Assembly (NCBI GenBank): GCA_003599745.1
Contig: QZJL01000044.1
Location: forward strand, 1 to 38,557
Source: Dehalococcoidia bacterium
Lineage (GTDB): Bacteria > Chloroflexota > Dehalococcoidia > Dehalococcoidales > SURF-40
Direction of reading: 5' to 3'
Length of the DNA stretch: 38,557 nt
How positions within the stretch are numbered: the first letter of the stretch is position 1; each line of letters opens with the position of its first letter. Positions 7,749 to 15,603 of the stretch are shown one piece after another. The notes beneath the pieces were generated by a model, which worked only from the letters and a program-made list of their open reading frames with translations, was not told where the DNA came from and did not search any database. The position numbers and the translations under genes are program-made.

Positions 7749-8891
7749 ATGCAGTACCTTCAAGGGCTTACCGAAGAGCAGCAGATGATTGTCACCACCG
7801 TACGGGACATCGCCAAGAACGAGATTGCCCCCCGGGCTGAAGCGATTGACCGCGAGGGCGAGTATCCCTGGGACATCGTCAACATTTTCCGCGAGGCGGG
7901 CATACTGGCCCTCCCCATCCCCGAGGAATACGGCGGCGCCGGGGCGAGCGAGCTTACCTGCTGCCTGGTGATTGAAGAGGTCGCCAAGGTCTGCGGCAAC
8001 TCCGGACACTGCCTCTGCGACAACTGGCTGGGAATGGAGCCTATCCTGCTGGGCGGCGGCGAGGCGGTCAAAAAGAAATACCTCAGCCAGCTGGCCGCCA
8101 ACAAGATTGCCGCCTTTTGCCTCACCGAGACCGAAGCCGGCTCCGATATTTCCGGCATCCAGACGAAAGCGGTCCTCAAAGGCGATAATTACATCATCAA
8201 CGGCCAGAAAATTTTCATCACCAACGGCGGCAACGCCGATGTCCTTTCGGTTTTTGCCCGCACCAGCGCCGACCGCAACCGGGGTATGAGCGTCTTCGTC
8301 ATGGAGAAAGGCACCCCCGGCTTCTCCATTGGCAAGAAAGAAGAGCAGCTCGGCATGCGGGGAACACCAGCCTACGAACTCATTTTTGAAGACTGCTCTA
8401 TCCCCGGAGAAAACATCATCGGCCAGGAAGGCGAAGGTTTCAAGACCGCGATGAAAGTTTTCGACCGAAGCCGTCCCTTTGACGCCGTGCTTGGGGTGGG
8501 CATCGCCGCCGGCGCCCTGCAATACGCTATTGATTACGCCAAAGAAAGAAAGCAGTTTGGCCGCGCCATCGCCGACTTCCAGGGGCTGCAGTGGATGATG
8601 GCTGACATGGCTATCCAGCTTGAGGCCGCCCGCCAGCTCGTTTATAAGGCGGCGGTGATGGTTGACGAAGAAGACCCTGATAAAACGATGTTCTCGTCAA
8701 TGGCTAACTGCTTTGCCACCGATGTCGGCGTCAAGGTGACCAACGATGCCATGCAGATTCTGGGCGGCTACGGTTACATCAAGGACCACCCGCTGGAGCA
8801 AAAGATGAGGGACGCCCGGCTGCTCCAGATTGTCGAGGGCACCAACCAGATCCAGCGGGTTATCGTCGCCCGCCGGCTCCTTGAAAGCTAA
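7749..8891 (+). CDS. Acyl-CoA dehydrogenase (380 aa)
   Basis: FAD-dependent alpha,beta-dehydrogenation of an acyl-CoA. FAD/substrate motif FCLTETEAGSD (near residue 125), GQKIFITNG, the helical C-terminal domain ERKQFG, the GGYGYIKDHPLE signature, and the catalytic base Glu363 in VEGTNQIQRV are all seen. The length is typical. The start ATG follows a strong GGAGGG. Substrate chain length cannot be read from sequence. It would feed electrons to an ETF, which is not in the window. Confidence 0.9.
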   Translation: MQYLQGLTEEQQMIVTTVRDIAKNEIAPRAEAIDREGEYPWDIVNIFREAGILALPIPEEYGGAGASELTCCLVIEEVAKVCGNSGHCLCDNWLGMEPILLGGGEAVKKKYLSQLAANKIAAFCLTETEAGSDISGIQTKAVLKGDNYIINGQKIFITNGGNADVLSVFARTSADRNRGMSVFVMEKGTPGFSIGKKEEQLGMRGTPAYELIFEDCSIPGENIIGQEGEGFKTAMKVFDRSRPFDAVLGVGIAAGALQYAIDYAKERKQFGRAIADFQGLQWMMADMAIQLEAARQLVYKAAVMVDEEDPDKTMFSSMANCFATDVGVKVTNDAMQILGGYGYIKDHPLEQKMRDARLLQIVEGTNQIQRVIVARRLLES

Positions 8892-8960
8892 AACTTGAGT
8901 GGAAACCCGCTATAAGCTAAAATATAATCAGGCATATTTATTTTTCGGGAGGAGGAAGCC

Positions 8961-10421
8961 TTGATAACGTCTCAAGAGTTCGTGGAGAGAATGAAATCTC
9001 TCAAGCCCAACTGCTACATGCACGGGGAGCTAATCCAGCGCGACGACCCCCGCATGATGGTGGCGATGAAAGACATCCTGATGACCTACGACATGGTTGA
9101 TGACCCCAGGTTCAAGGATATACTGGTCACCACCTCACACCTCACCGGTAATAAAATCAACCGCTTTACCAACGTCCACCAGAGTGTCGAGGACCTGCTG
9201 GCAAAGCAAAAAATGACCCGTGAGCTGAGCCGCCTCTCCGGCACCTGCATCCAGCGCTGCATGGGCATTGACATGGTGAACGCCCTTTCCATCGTTACCA
9301 AGGAAGCCGACGACAAAAACGGCGGCAAGACCGAATACCACGAACGCTTCAAGGCCTTCCTCAAAGAGTTCCAGGACAAGGACATGGTTGGCGCCGCCGC
9401 CCAGACCGACGTCAAGGGCGACCGCATGCTCCGGCCCCATGAGCAGGCCGACCCCGACCTGTATATGCGCGTGGTTGAGCGCAACGCCAAAGGTATCGTA
9501 GTGCGCGGTTGCAAGGTGCACACCACCGTCGGCCCCTACTGCGACGAGATGATTGTCACGCCCTGCCGCTCGCTGACCAAGGAAGAGGGCGACTACTCGG
9601 TCTGTTTCTCCGTCCCGGCGGATACCAAGGGCATCCATATGTTGATTGAGGCCGCTAACCCGACCGCGAGGAAGGCGCTGCCCGCCGAGGTCGCCAACCA
9701 CGGCATCGCCCACAGCGTCACCATTTTCGACGATGTCTTTGTCCCCTGGGAAAGGGTCTTTCTGGATAACGACCCGCAACTTGGCGCCCGCGCCGCCCTG
9801 CTCTTCGCCCTTTATCACCGCCACAGCTACACCGGCTGTAAACCCGCCTACACCGACGTTTTGATGGGCACTACCGCCCTCATCGCCGAAGTAAGCGGCA
9901 TCGAAAAACAGCAGCACGTTCGCCACAAGATAGCCGAGATGATTTCCGTAGCCGAGCTGGTCTATGCCTCCGGCATCGCCGCCGCCCACACCTCCACCAA
10001 GGCAAGCTCAGGCACTCAGGTACCGGACGTCGTCTTCTGCAACGTGGGCCGCAAGCACGCCGGCACGAACATCTACCACGAATATGACATCCTGTGCGAT
10101 ATCTGCGGCGGCCAGCCCCAGACGATGCCCTACGAAGAGGAATACGCCGACCCGAGGTGGCGGCCCTACCTCGATAAGTACTTTATGCGCAAAGCCGACG
10201 TTCCTCCGGAGACTATTCACCGCGCCTTCCGGCTGGCGCAGGACCTCATCGCCGGCCCGGTAACGTCAAATATGCAAATCGCCGGCGTACACGGCGGCGG
10301 TTCGCCGATTATGGAAGACATCGCTATCTGGGGCAGTTACCCCATCGAGGAGAAAAAGAAGATCGCCCGGCACCTGGCCGGTATTCCCGAGACGCCCAAA
10401 GAACCGAAAGACAAGAAATAA
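8961..10421 (+). CDS. abfD-like: 4-hydroxybutyryl-CoA dehydratase/vinylacetyl-CoA isomerase-type enzyme (486 aa)
   Basis: Member of the HpaB/4-hydroxybutyryl-CoA dehydratase family. In the clostridial enzyme, three Cys and one His bind a [4Fe-4S] cluster beside FAD and dehydrate 4-hydroxybutyryl-CoA to crotonyl-CoA by a ketyl-radical route. The same ligands are here: Cys96 and Cys100 in TCIQRCMG, and His286 with Cys293 in HRHSYTGC, with identical spacings. TDVKGDRMLRP and FDDVFVPWERVF are family signatures. The start is TTG, chosen for the strong SD (GGGAGGAGG, 5 bases upstream). A perfect TATAAT at 8923-8928 has only a poor -35, so an internal promoter is possible but weak. Substrate is likely a 4-hydroxyacyl- or vinylacetyl-type CoA ester; the enzyme should be oxygen-sensitive. 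Confidence 0.85.
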   Translation: MITSQEFVERMKSLKPNCYMHGELIQRDDPRMMVAMKDILMTYDMVDDPRFKDILVTTSHLTGNKINRFTNVHQSVEDLLAKQKMTRELSRLSGTCIQRCMGIDMVNALSIVTKEADDKNGGKTEYHERFKAFLKEFQDKDMVGAAAQTDVKGDRMLRPHEQADPDLYMRVVERNAKGIVVRGCKVHTTVGPYCDEMIVTPCRSLTKEEGDYSVCFSVPADTKGIHMLIEAANPTARKALPAEVANHGIAHSVTIFDDVFVPWERVFLDNDPQLGARAALLFALYHRHSYTGCKPAYTDVLMGTTALIAEVSGIEKQQHVRHKIAEMISVAELVYASGIAAAHTSTKASSGTQVPDVVFCNVGRKHAGTNIYHEYDILCDICGGQPQTMPYEEEYADPRWRPYLDKYFMRKADVPPETIHRAFRLAQDLIAGPVTSNMQIAGVHGGGSPIMEDIAIWGSYPIEEKKKIARHLAGIPETPKEPKDKK

Positions 10422-10448
10422 ACCGACCGGGGCAGGAGTTTTGAACTT

Positions 10449-10484
10449 AAAGGAGGCGGGGCCATAAGGGTTCCCGCCTCCTTT
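10449..10484 (+). repeat. Perfect 12-bp intercistronic hairpin containing an SD-like sequence
   Basis: AAAGGAGGCGGG (10449-10460) pairs perfectly with CCCGCCTCCTTT (10473-10484) around a 12-nt loop. It lies between the dehydratase gene and the SDR gene. The 5' arm is a perfect SD with no gene directly after it. No T-run follows, so a strong terminator is unlikely; attenuation, processing or RNA stability roles are possible. Confidence 0.5.
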
Positions 10485-10502
10485 GACTTAGGGGGTTCTA
10501 AC

Positions 10503-11255
10503 ATGGGCTTTTCGTTGAAGGGTAAAACCGCCCTGGTGACCGGCGCGAGCAGAGGCATCGGCGAAGCCACCGCCCTGGAATTCGCCAGAGCCGGGGCCGA
10601 CGTCGCCATCACCGCCCGCCACCTCGATGAGCTTACGGCGGTTGCCGATAAAATTAAGAGGTTTGGCCGCAAAGCCCTGCCGGTTACCGCGCACTTAGGC
10701 AAAATGAACGAAATCGAAAGTCTCGTGAAGCAGGTTAAGGAAGAGTTCGGACGGATTGATATACTGGTGAACAATGCCGCCGCCAACCCGACGATGGACG
10801 CGGCGATTGACGTTACCGAGCGTGCCTGGGACACCATCATGAACTTGAATCTTAAAGGCCTTTTTTTCCTGAGCCAGACGGTGGCAAAGGTGATGAGAGA
10901 AAATAAATACGGGCGCATCATCAACGTCGCCTCCGCCGGCGGCATCCGCCCCCACATTCTGCCGGTATATTCCATCAGCAAGGCCGGCGTCATTATGGCT
11001 TCAAAGATTATGGCGCTGGAATGGGCGCAGTACGGTATCAATGTCAACGCTATCGCCCCGGGGCTGACTAAAACCCGTTTCAGCCAGGCGCTCTGGGGCG
11101 ATGAGAAAAACCTGAAGTACCTGATGCAGCGCGTGCCCTTAAAGCGCTTTGCCGAGCCGGAAGAAATCGTGGGGGCGATGTTATTCTTAGCCTCAGATAC
11201 GGGCAACTTCGTTACCGGTACTGTCATCAGCGTTGATGGCGGCGAGACAATCTAA
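10503..11255 (+). CDS. Short-chain dehydrogenase/reductase (250 aa)
   Basis: Classical SDR using NAD(P)H. TGASRGIG (cofactor loop, about 14-21), NNAAAN (a variant of NNAG), the YSISK catalytic Tyr/Lys pair, and a C-terminal SVDGGETI are present. The length is typical. In this operon it would plausibly act as the 3-hydroxyacyl-CoA dehydrogenase, since no classical HBDH is encoded nearby; that role is inferred from context. The start ATG follows GGGGG at about 7 bases. Confidence 0.85.
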   Translation: MGFSLKGKTALVTGASRGIGEATALEFARAGADVAITARHLDELTAVADKIKRFGRKALPVTAHLGKMNEIESLVKQVKEEFGRIDILVNNAAANPTMDAAIDVTERAWDTIMNLNLKGLFFLSQTVAKVMRENKYGRIINVASAGGIRPHILPVYSISKAGVIMASKIMALEWAQYGINVNAIAPGLTKTRFSQALWGDEKNLKYLMQRVPLKRFAEPEEIVGAMLFLASDTGNFVTGTVISVDGGETI

Positions 11256-11261
11256 GCTTGT

Positions 11262-11291
11262 TTGACAATTTCCGAACCAAGCACCTATTAT
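11262..11291 (+). promoter_or_regulatory. Promoter of the dehydratase-paralogue gene
   Basis: TTGACA (11262-11267, perfect), 18-base spacer, TATTAT (11286-11291), about 40 bases before the ATG at 11333. It would make the last gene of the cluster a separate transcription unit. Confidence 0.6.
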
Positions 11292-11332
11292 CATCTTAGA
11301 GAGGTTAATTATTCAATTTAAGGAGGGCAGCG

Positions 11333-12838
11333 ATGGCGCTGAAAACGGCAGAGGAATTCCGGGAGAGCCTGCGGGATGGTCGGGTGGTCTACATGGATGG
11401 GGAAAAGGTCGCCGATGTAACCACCCATCCTAAGCTGAAGGTCGCCACCGATACCGCCGCCTTCGACTACGAACTGGCGGAGATGCCCGAGTACCGCGAA
11501 CTGGCGGTGGTCAGGGACGAAAAGACCGGCGAAGAATACAGCCGCTACTTCCACCGGCCAAAGAACGGCGAAGACCTGCTCAAGCGCCACGAGCTGATGC
11601 TGGTCGCCTCCCGCTTAAATTACACCACCACGCCTTTCGCCCGCGAGATGATTGACTCGTTCAACGGCTGCGTGGTCACCGCCCATGCCATGGGCAACCG
11701 CGACTACATCGAACGCACCGACGCTTACCTGGACTACCTGAGGAAGAATGACCTCAGCCTGGCGGGCGCCATCACCGATGTTAAGGGCGACCGCTTGCTG
11801 CGGCCTGCCGACCCCAAGCAGAGTCACCCCGATTATTACCTCAGAGTGATTGACAAAAACAAGGAAGGCATCATCGTGCGCGGCTGTAAGGCGCATATTA
11901 CCTCGCCTGCCTATCTCAACGAAATGCTGGTCATGCCTTGCCGCAATATGACCGAGGCCGACGCCGACTACGCCGTGGCCTTTGCCACACCGGTCAGCGC
12001 CAAAGGCGTCATCCAGATTGTTCATCCCTTCGACTCGCACCGCGGCCCGCTGGACTTCCCCCTTGATATTCCGGTACGGAGCCACACCGACTCCCTGGTT
12101 ATTTTCGATGATGTTTTTGTTCCCTGGGAAAGGGTATTCCTCTGCGGAGAATGGCAGAGTGCCGCCACCGCCGTTTATAACTTCGCCTATCTGCACCGCC
12201 ACACCGCCGTCACCTACCACATCGCCTGGGTCGAGCTAATTGTAGGGCTGGGCGCCGCCATTGCCGATTTCAACGGGGTAACGAAAGCCCCCAACATCAG
12301 GGAAGAAGTCACCGAACTAATCATCTATCTCAATACTATGAAAGCCCTGGCACGGGCTTCCTGCATTGATTACGTGATGCACGGCGACCTGGCAATTCCC
12401 AACCCGGTCACCGCCAACGTCGCCAAGCACTATTATGCCGACAATTATCACAAGGTAGTGAAAATTGTCGAAGACCTTTGCGGCGCGCTGCTAACCACCG
12501 CTCCGAGTTTCCGTGACTGGCAGAATCCCGCCACCGGCAATTTCATGGAGAAGTATCTCGGCGGACGGGCGGGCGCCAGCGCCGAGGCCAGGCTCAGAAT
12601 ATTGCAGGCGCTGCGCCACTACCCATGCCTCGGCACCGAACTAGACGTGAACAACATTCACGCTGAGGGTTCACTTATGGCGGAAAGGCTGACCATCTAC
12701 TCCGAGGCAAGAAAAGACCTTGAGCTTTACAAGCAACTGGCGAACTACCTGGCGGGTAACGTTAAGATGAGCTGGGAAGAGTACAAACAGCTCTGCGGGG
12801 AGCTTTCCAAGCTGGGCAAGGGCGAATCACAGCGGTAA
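11333..12838 (+). CDS. HpaB/4-hydroxybutyryl-CoA dehydratase-family paralogue lacking two cluster ligands (501 aa)
   Basis: Same family as the protein at 8961: shared TDVKGDRLLRPADP, IIVRGCKAHIT and FDDVFVPWERVFL. The cluster motif has decayed. The first Cys is kept in FNGCVVTA, but the second is Ala. The His is kept in LHRHTAVTY, but the partner Cys is Tyr. Two of four [4Fe-4S] ligands are therefore gone, and the N-terminus (about 40 residues) is longer. It should be a cluster-less flavoprotein, such as a flavin-dependent monooxygenase (HpaB-like) or an isomerase that needs only FAD, or it may pair with another subunit. It has a strong SD (AAGGAGGG) and its own promoter. Reaction and substrate are unknown. 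Confidence 0.78.
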   Translation: MALKTAEEFRESLRDGRVVYMDGEKVADVTTHPKLKVATDTAAFDYELAEMPEYRELAVVRDEKTGEEYSRYFHRPKNGEDLLKRHELMLVASRLNYTTTPFAREMIDSFNGCVVTAHAMGNRDYIERTDAYLDYLRKNDLSLAGAITDVKGDRLLRPADPKQSHPDYYLRVIDKNKEGIIVRGCKAHITSPAYLNEMLVMPCRNMTEADADYAVAFATPVSAKGVIQIVHPFDSHRGPLDFPLDIPVRSHTDSLVIFDDVFVPWERVFLCGEWQSAATAVYNFAYLHRHTAVTYHIAWVELIVGLGAAIADFNGVTKAPNIREEVTELIIYLNTMKALARASCIDYVMHGDLAIPNPVTANVAKHYYADNYHKVVKIVEDLCGALLTTAPSFRDWQNPATGNFMEKYLGGRAGASAEARLRILQALRHYPCLGTELDVNNIHAEGSLMAERLTIYSEARKDLELYKQLANYLAGNVKMSWEEYKQLCGELSKLGKGESQR

Positions 12839-12884
12839 TAAATCGTTATTTGTGACCTCATCCCCTTAATCCCCTTCCCCTGAT

Positions 12885-12916
12885 GAAAGCGGCAGGACAT
12901 AAATCCTGCCGCTTTC
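12885..12916. terminator. Strong bidirectional hairpin terminator between converging genes
   Basis: GAAAGCGGCAGGA and TCCTGCCGCTTTC form a perfect 13-bp stem with a 6-nt loop (12898-12903). It lies between the plus-strand acyl-CoA cluster and the minus-strand SDR pair and can stop transcription from either side. Only short T-runs flank it. Confidence 0.7.
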
Positions 12917-12937
12917 CATATTGCCGTTTAATTCAGG

Positions 12938-13708
12938 CTAAAGCCACTGGCCGCCGTCAATAACCATTTCGGTGCCGGTGGTGTAGCTCGATGCCGGTGA
13001 AGCAAGGTAGACGATGATGCCGCGCAGCTCATCGAGGTTACCGGGGCGGCGCGGCGGCCACATGCTTATCATCTTCTTGCCCGCTTCGCTGTCGAAGAAG
13101 TCTTTATTGAGTGGGGTAATGAAGTAGCCCGGGCTTAAGGTGTTGGCCTGGACGTTGTAGCGCGCCAGTTCCAGCGCCAGGGTCTTGGTCAGCATCACCA
13201 CGCCGGCCTTGGCCGCGGAGTAGGCCGACATGCCGATCAGGGGCTTGAAAGACGAGGCTGAAGCGATATTGATAATCTTGCCTGATTTCTGTTCGACCAT
13301 CAGCCTGGCTACTGCCCGGCAGCAGAGGAAAGTGCCCTTCAAGTCAACTGCCAGCACCTTCTCCCAGTTCTCGGGAAGCATCTCCCAGACGCGCTTGTTT
13401 TCCCCGAAGATACCGGCCGAGTTGACCAGGATGTCAATCTTACCGAAATCTTTTGCCGCGCCGGCGACCATATCATCAACGCTGGCCGGGTCGGTGACAT
13501 TACACTTGTAAGCCCTGACATTCGTTCCTACCTTACTGATAGCCGCCACCGCTTCATCGCCCTGGGGTGTCCCTACCAGCAAATCGGCGAGCGCGATGTC
13601 AGCCCCGGCTTCGGCCAGTGCCTCTCCGAAGACGATACCAAGACCGGAGCAACCGCCGGTAATGAGGGCGACTTTACCTTTCAAATCGAACATCTTCAGG
13701 TCTGCCAT
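12938..13708 (-). CDS. SDR-family oxidoreductase (256 aa)
   Basis: NAD(P)-dependent short-chain dehydrogenase. TGGCSGLG cofactor motif, NSAGIFG (Asn-Ser instead of Asn-Asn), catalytic YSAAK, and a C-terminal GTEMVIDGGQWL of the 3-oxoacyl reductase/gluconate dehydrogenase-like type. The start is ATG 13708 because AAGGAG lies 7 bases before it, which is better than an earlier in-frame start at 13765. It is second in a two-SDR operon, 72 bases after the upstream SDR. Substrate is unknown. Confidence 0.85.
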   Translation of the reverse strand: MADLKMFDLKGKVALITGGCSGLGIVFGEALAEAGADIALADLLVGTPQGDEAVAAISKVGTNVRAYKCNVTDPASVDDMVAGAAKDFGKIDILVNSAGIFGENKRVWEMLPENWEKVLAVDLKGTFLCCRAVARLMVEQKSGKIINIASASSFKPLIGMSAYSAAKAGVVMLTKTLALELARYNVQANTLSPGYFITPLNKDFFDSEAGKKMISMWPPRRPGNLDELRGIIVYLASPASSYTTGTEMVIDGGQWL

Positions 13709-13780
13709 GGCTTCACTCCTTAAAATGATTTTCCAGATGTAAGAAGGACTGCGCCCTTTAGACACCCTGATAAGATAGCG

Positions 13781-14554
13781 TTAGTCCCATGGCAACTCAC
13801 CAGGGTCGCCGGTGGCGCAAATAATCTGGCCGGTGATGAAATGGGCATCGTCAGAGGCTAAAAAGACAACCATCGGCGCCACATCCGAAGGCTCACCGAC
13901 CCTCTGCATCACATTCTTCCTGGCGATGGCGTCAAACATTGACTGGCGCAGGTCTTCACGGACATTATCAAACATCTCGGTTTTAGCCATCGGCGCAACC
14001 GCATTTACCCGGATGCCCTTCCTTGCCAACTCCTTGGCATTGGCAAGGGTAAGCCCGATGAGACCGGACTTGGCAGCAGCGTAGTTAGACTGGCCGATGT
14101 TGCCATGGATGCCGACCCCTGAGGTAATATTGACGATGCTTCCTCTGACATTGTTCTGAAGCCAGTATTTGACCGCCGCCTGGGTGTTCATGAAGGCGCC
14201 TCTCAAATGAACGTAAATTACCTCATCCCACATCTCTTCCGATAATGCGCCAATCATCGCGTCACGGGTGATGCCCGCGTTATTAACCAACACGTCCAGA
14301 CGCCCGAATTTCTCAACCGCGGTATTCACCAGCAGTTCCGCCGTCTCCTTGGAACCAACCCTGGCAACCACCGGCACGGCTTCCCCACCGAGACTTTTAA
14401 TCTCTGCCGCCACTCGCTCGGCAGACTTTTTCTGGGGGTCGACACTGTTGACCACCACCTTGCCACCCTCTTTGGCAATTGCCAGAGCAAAGCCTCTGCC
14501 GAGTCCCCGACCGGCGCCAGTTACGATGGCAACTTTACCCTCTAATTTCTCCAT
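13781..14554 (-). CDS. FabG-like SDR (257 aa)
   Basis: 3-oxoacyl reductase-like SDR. TGAGRGLG, NNAGITRD, the INITSGVG strand, catalytic YAAAK, and a long C-terminus ending in GDPGELPWD are seen. The segment VRVNAVAPMAKTEMFD fits the C-terminal substrate loop. First gene of the SDR pair. The SD region is a GGAGG 12 bases upstream plus AAAGG closer. Together with the adjacent acyl-CoA cluster it may act on 3-oxo/3-hydroxyacyl-CoA, but it is on the opposite strand and so not strictly co-transcribed. Confidence 0.85.
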   Translation of the reverse strand: MEKLEGKVAIVTGAGRGLGRGFALAIAKEGGKVVVNSVDPQKKSAERVAAEIKSLGGEAVPVVARVGSKETAELLVNTAVEKFGRLDVLVNNAGITRDAMIGALSEEMWDEVIYVHLRGAFMNTQAAVKYWLQNNVRGSIVNITSGVGIHGNIGQSNYAAAKSGLIGLTLANAKELARKGIRVNAVAPMAKTEMFDNVREDLRQSMFDAIARKNVMQRVGEPSDVAPMVVFLASDDAHFITGQIICATGDPGELPWD

Positions 14555-14641
14555 GCTACCTTTCTGCCTCCTCGAGATAAGTAAAATTTACGCCAGCTTA
14601 TTATACCCCAGCCGTCTCCGATTGGCAAACCGCTTGAACGC

Positions 14642-14686
14642 AAAAAAGAACCGGCCCAGGCAGAAATCAATCTTGCCGGGGCCGGT
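14642..14686 (-). terminator. Rho-independent terminator of the ATC-hydrolase-like gene
   Basis: Read on the minus strand, a 12-bp stem with one mismatch (outer ACCGGCCC / GGGCCGGT, inner GGCA / TGCC) and an 11-nt loop is followed by TTCTTTTTTG. This is a textbook intrinsic terminator just after the gene ending at 14716. Confidence 0.8.
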
Positions 14687-14715
14687 CCGAATCTCAGTTT
14701 AGCCCGGAGACTAAA

Positions 14716-15465
14716 CTATTTCTTTTTCGCTTTCGCTTTCGCTGTCTTGTAATTGGGGTCACGCTCAATGGTAAGCTCGCAGCAATCATCGCCGATGGCC
14801 TTGGTGCGGGAGAGATAGGCGTGGAATTTGGGATTACAGAGCTTGACAAGTTCCCTCTCGTAACCTGCGGTCGCCGAGCAAAGACGATAGTCGCCACGGC
14901 GCACGTCGTAGGGGCAATAGACCGGCAGTCCCTTATAGAGCTGAATTCTGACCCTCTCGTCGGTAGATTCAGCGACCACGATGGGGAAGTTCTGGATGTC
15001 ATACACGGTCGCGATGAAAGAGCCGATTTCTTTGATGGAGCAGTTAGGAGCGTTGGTCAACTGGCCGCGCTTCTGAGCGGCGTCAAATTCAGAATGAGCG
15101 AAGCTGGCATACGCATCGTCAACCGCTTTGTAACCGGCGTCGCCGAAAAGCTCGGGCAGGATGGTGCGGAAAGCACCAATCTCTTTCAGGTGGCGGGTAT
15201 TAGAGCTGATAAACTTGGTGGAAACCGGCAGCTTACGGTAAGGCAGCTCCGGCGGCGGCATCATCACGTAGCGACCGGGGTTTTCCTTGGCTTTCCCACC
15301 AGACTCAATCCACTTTACGAACTGGGAATCATCAAGCGGCGGTGTCGGAGGCGCCGGCATTTCCCCGTAGATATCGCGCCTGGTCTTGGGGGCGTCCTTC
15401 ATCAACTCTTTCTGACTCAACTTGGGCTTGGGTGGATACTTTACCTTGTCCTCTGGTCCTGGCAT
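14716..15465 (-). CDS. ATC-hydrolase-like protein of unknown substrate (249 aa)
   Basis: The C-terminal half resembles the L-2-amino-thiazoline-4-carboxylic acid hydrolase family: a conserved Phe/Asn/Pro patch (KLCNPKFHAYLSRTKAIG) followed by the GDDCCELTI tail motif. The first 80 residues are proline- and lysine-rich and probably disordered. The tail ends in a run of Ala-Lys repeats (AKAKAKKK). There is no signal peptide or membrane segment. Whether it cleaves an amidino/thiazoline substrate or is a divergent relative is not decidable from sequence. It has its own promoter and terminator, so it is a single-gene transcript. The start ATG has a GGAGG about 5 bases upstream. Confidence 0.5.
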   Translation of the reverse strand: MPGPEDKVKYPPKPKLSQKELMKDAPKTRRDIYGEMPAPPTPPLDDSQFVKWIESGGKAKENPGRYVMMPPPELPYRKLPVSTKFISSNTRHLKEIGAFRTILPELFGDAGYKAVDDAYASFAHSEFDAAQKRGQLTNAPNCSIKEIGSFIATVYDIQNFPIVVAESTDERVRIQLYKGLPVYCPYDVRRGDYRLCSATAGYERELVKLCNPKFHAYLSRTKAIGDDCCELTIERDPNYKTAKAKAKKK

Positions 15466-15504
15466 TAATCCCTCCTTTTAACCTCTCCTTTTAGGGTTTT
15501 CACC

Positions 15505-15525
15505 GGCCCTTCTCCGACAAGGGCC
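15505..15525. repeat. Inverted repeat in leader of ATC-hydrolase-like gene
   Basis: GGCCCTT-CTCCGAC-AAGGGCC, a perfect 7-bp stem. It lies between the promoter at 15542-15571 and the gene start, so it would be in the leader RNA and could be regulatory; it also lies after lexA and could weakly end that transcript. Confidence 0.4.
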
Positions 15526-15541
15526 TAGACACACCCTCTGT

Positions 15542-15571
15542 AGTTTAACAGATTGGCTAGTAACCTGTCAA
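15542..15571 (-). promoter_or_regulatory. Promoter of the ATC-hydrolase-like gene
   Basis: On the minus strand a perfect TTGACA (15571-15566) is followed after 18 bases by TAAACT (15547-15542), giving a leader of roughly 70 bases. Confidence 0.6.
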
Positions 15572-15603
15572 GGAAAGGTGAGATTGGGCAAAGCTAACCG
15601 GGC

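Noticed and set aside
7689-8522. 277-aa minus-strand ORF opposite the acyl-CoA dehydrogenase
   Set aside because: Antisense shadow of a gene with full catalytic motifs; the antisense protein shows no domain.
9135-9989. 284-aa minus-strand ORF opposite the dehydratase gene
   Set aside because: Same pattern of Gly/Asp/Val-rich shadow; the sense frame has all four cluster ligands.
14821-15468. 215-aa plus-strand ORF opposite the ATC-hydrolase-like gene
   Set aside because: The minus-strand gene has promoter, SD and terminator; the plus-strand frame has none.
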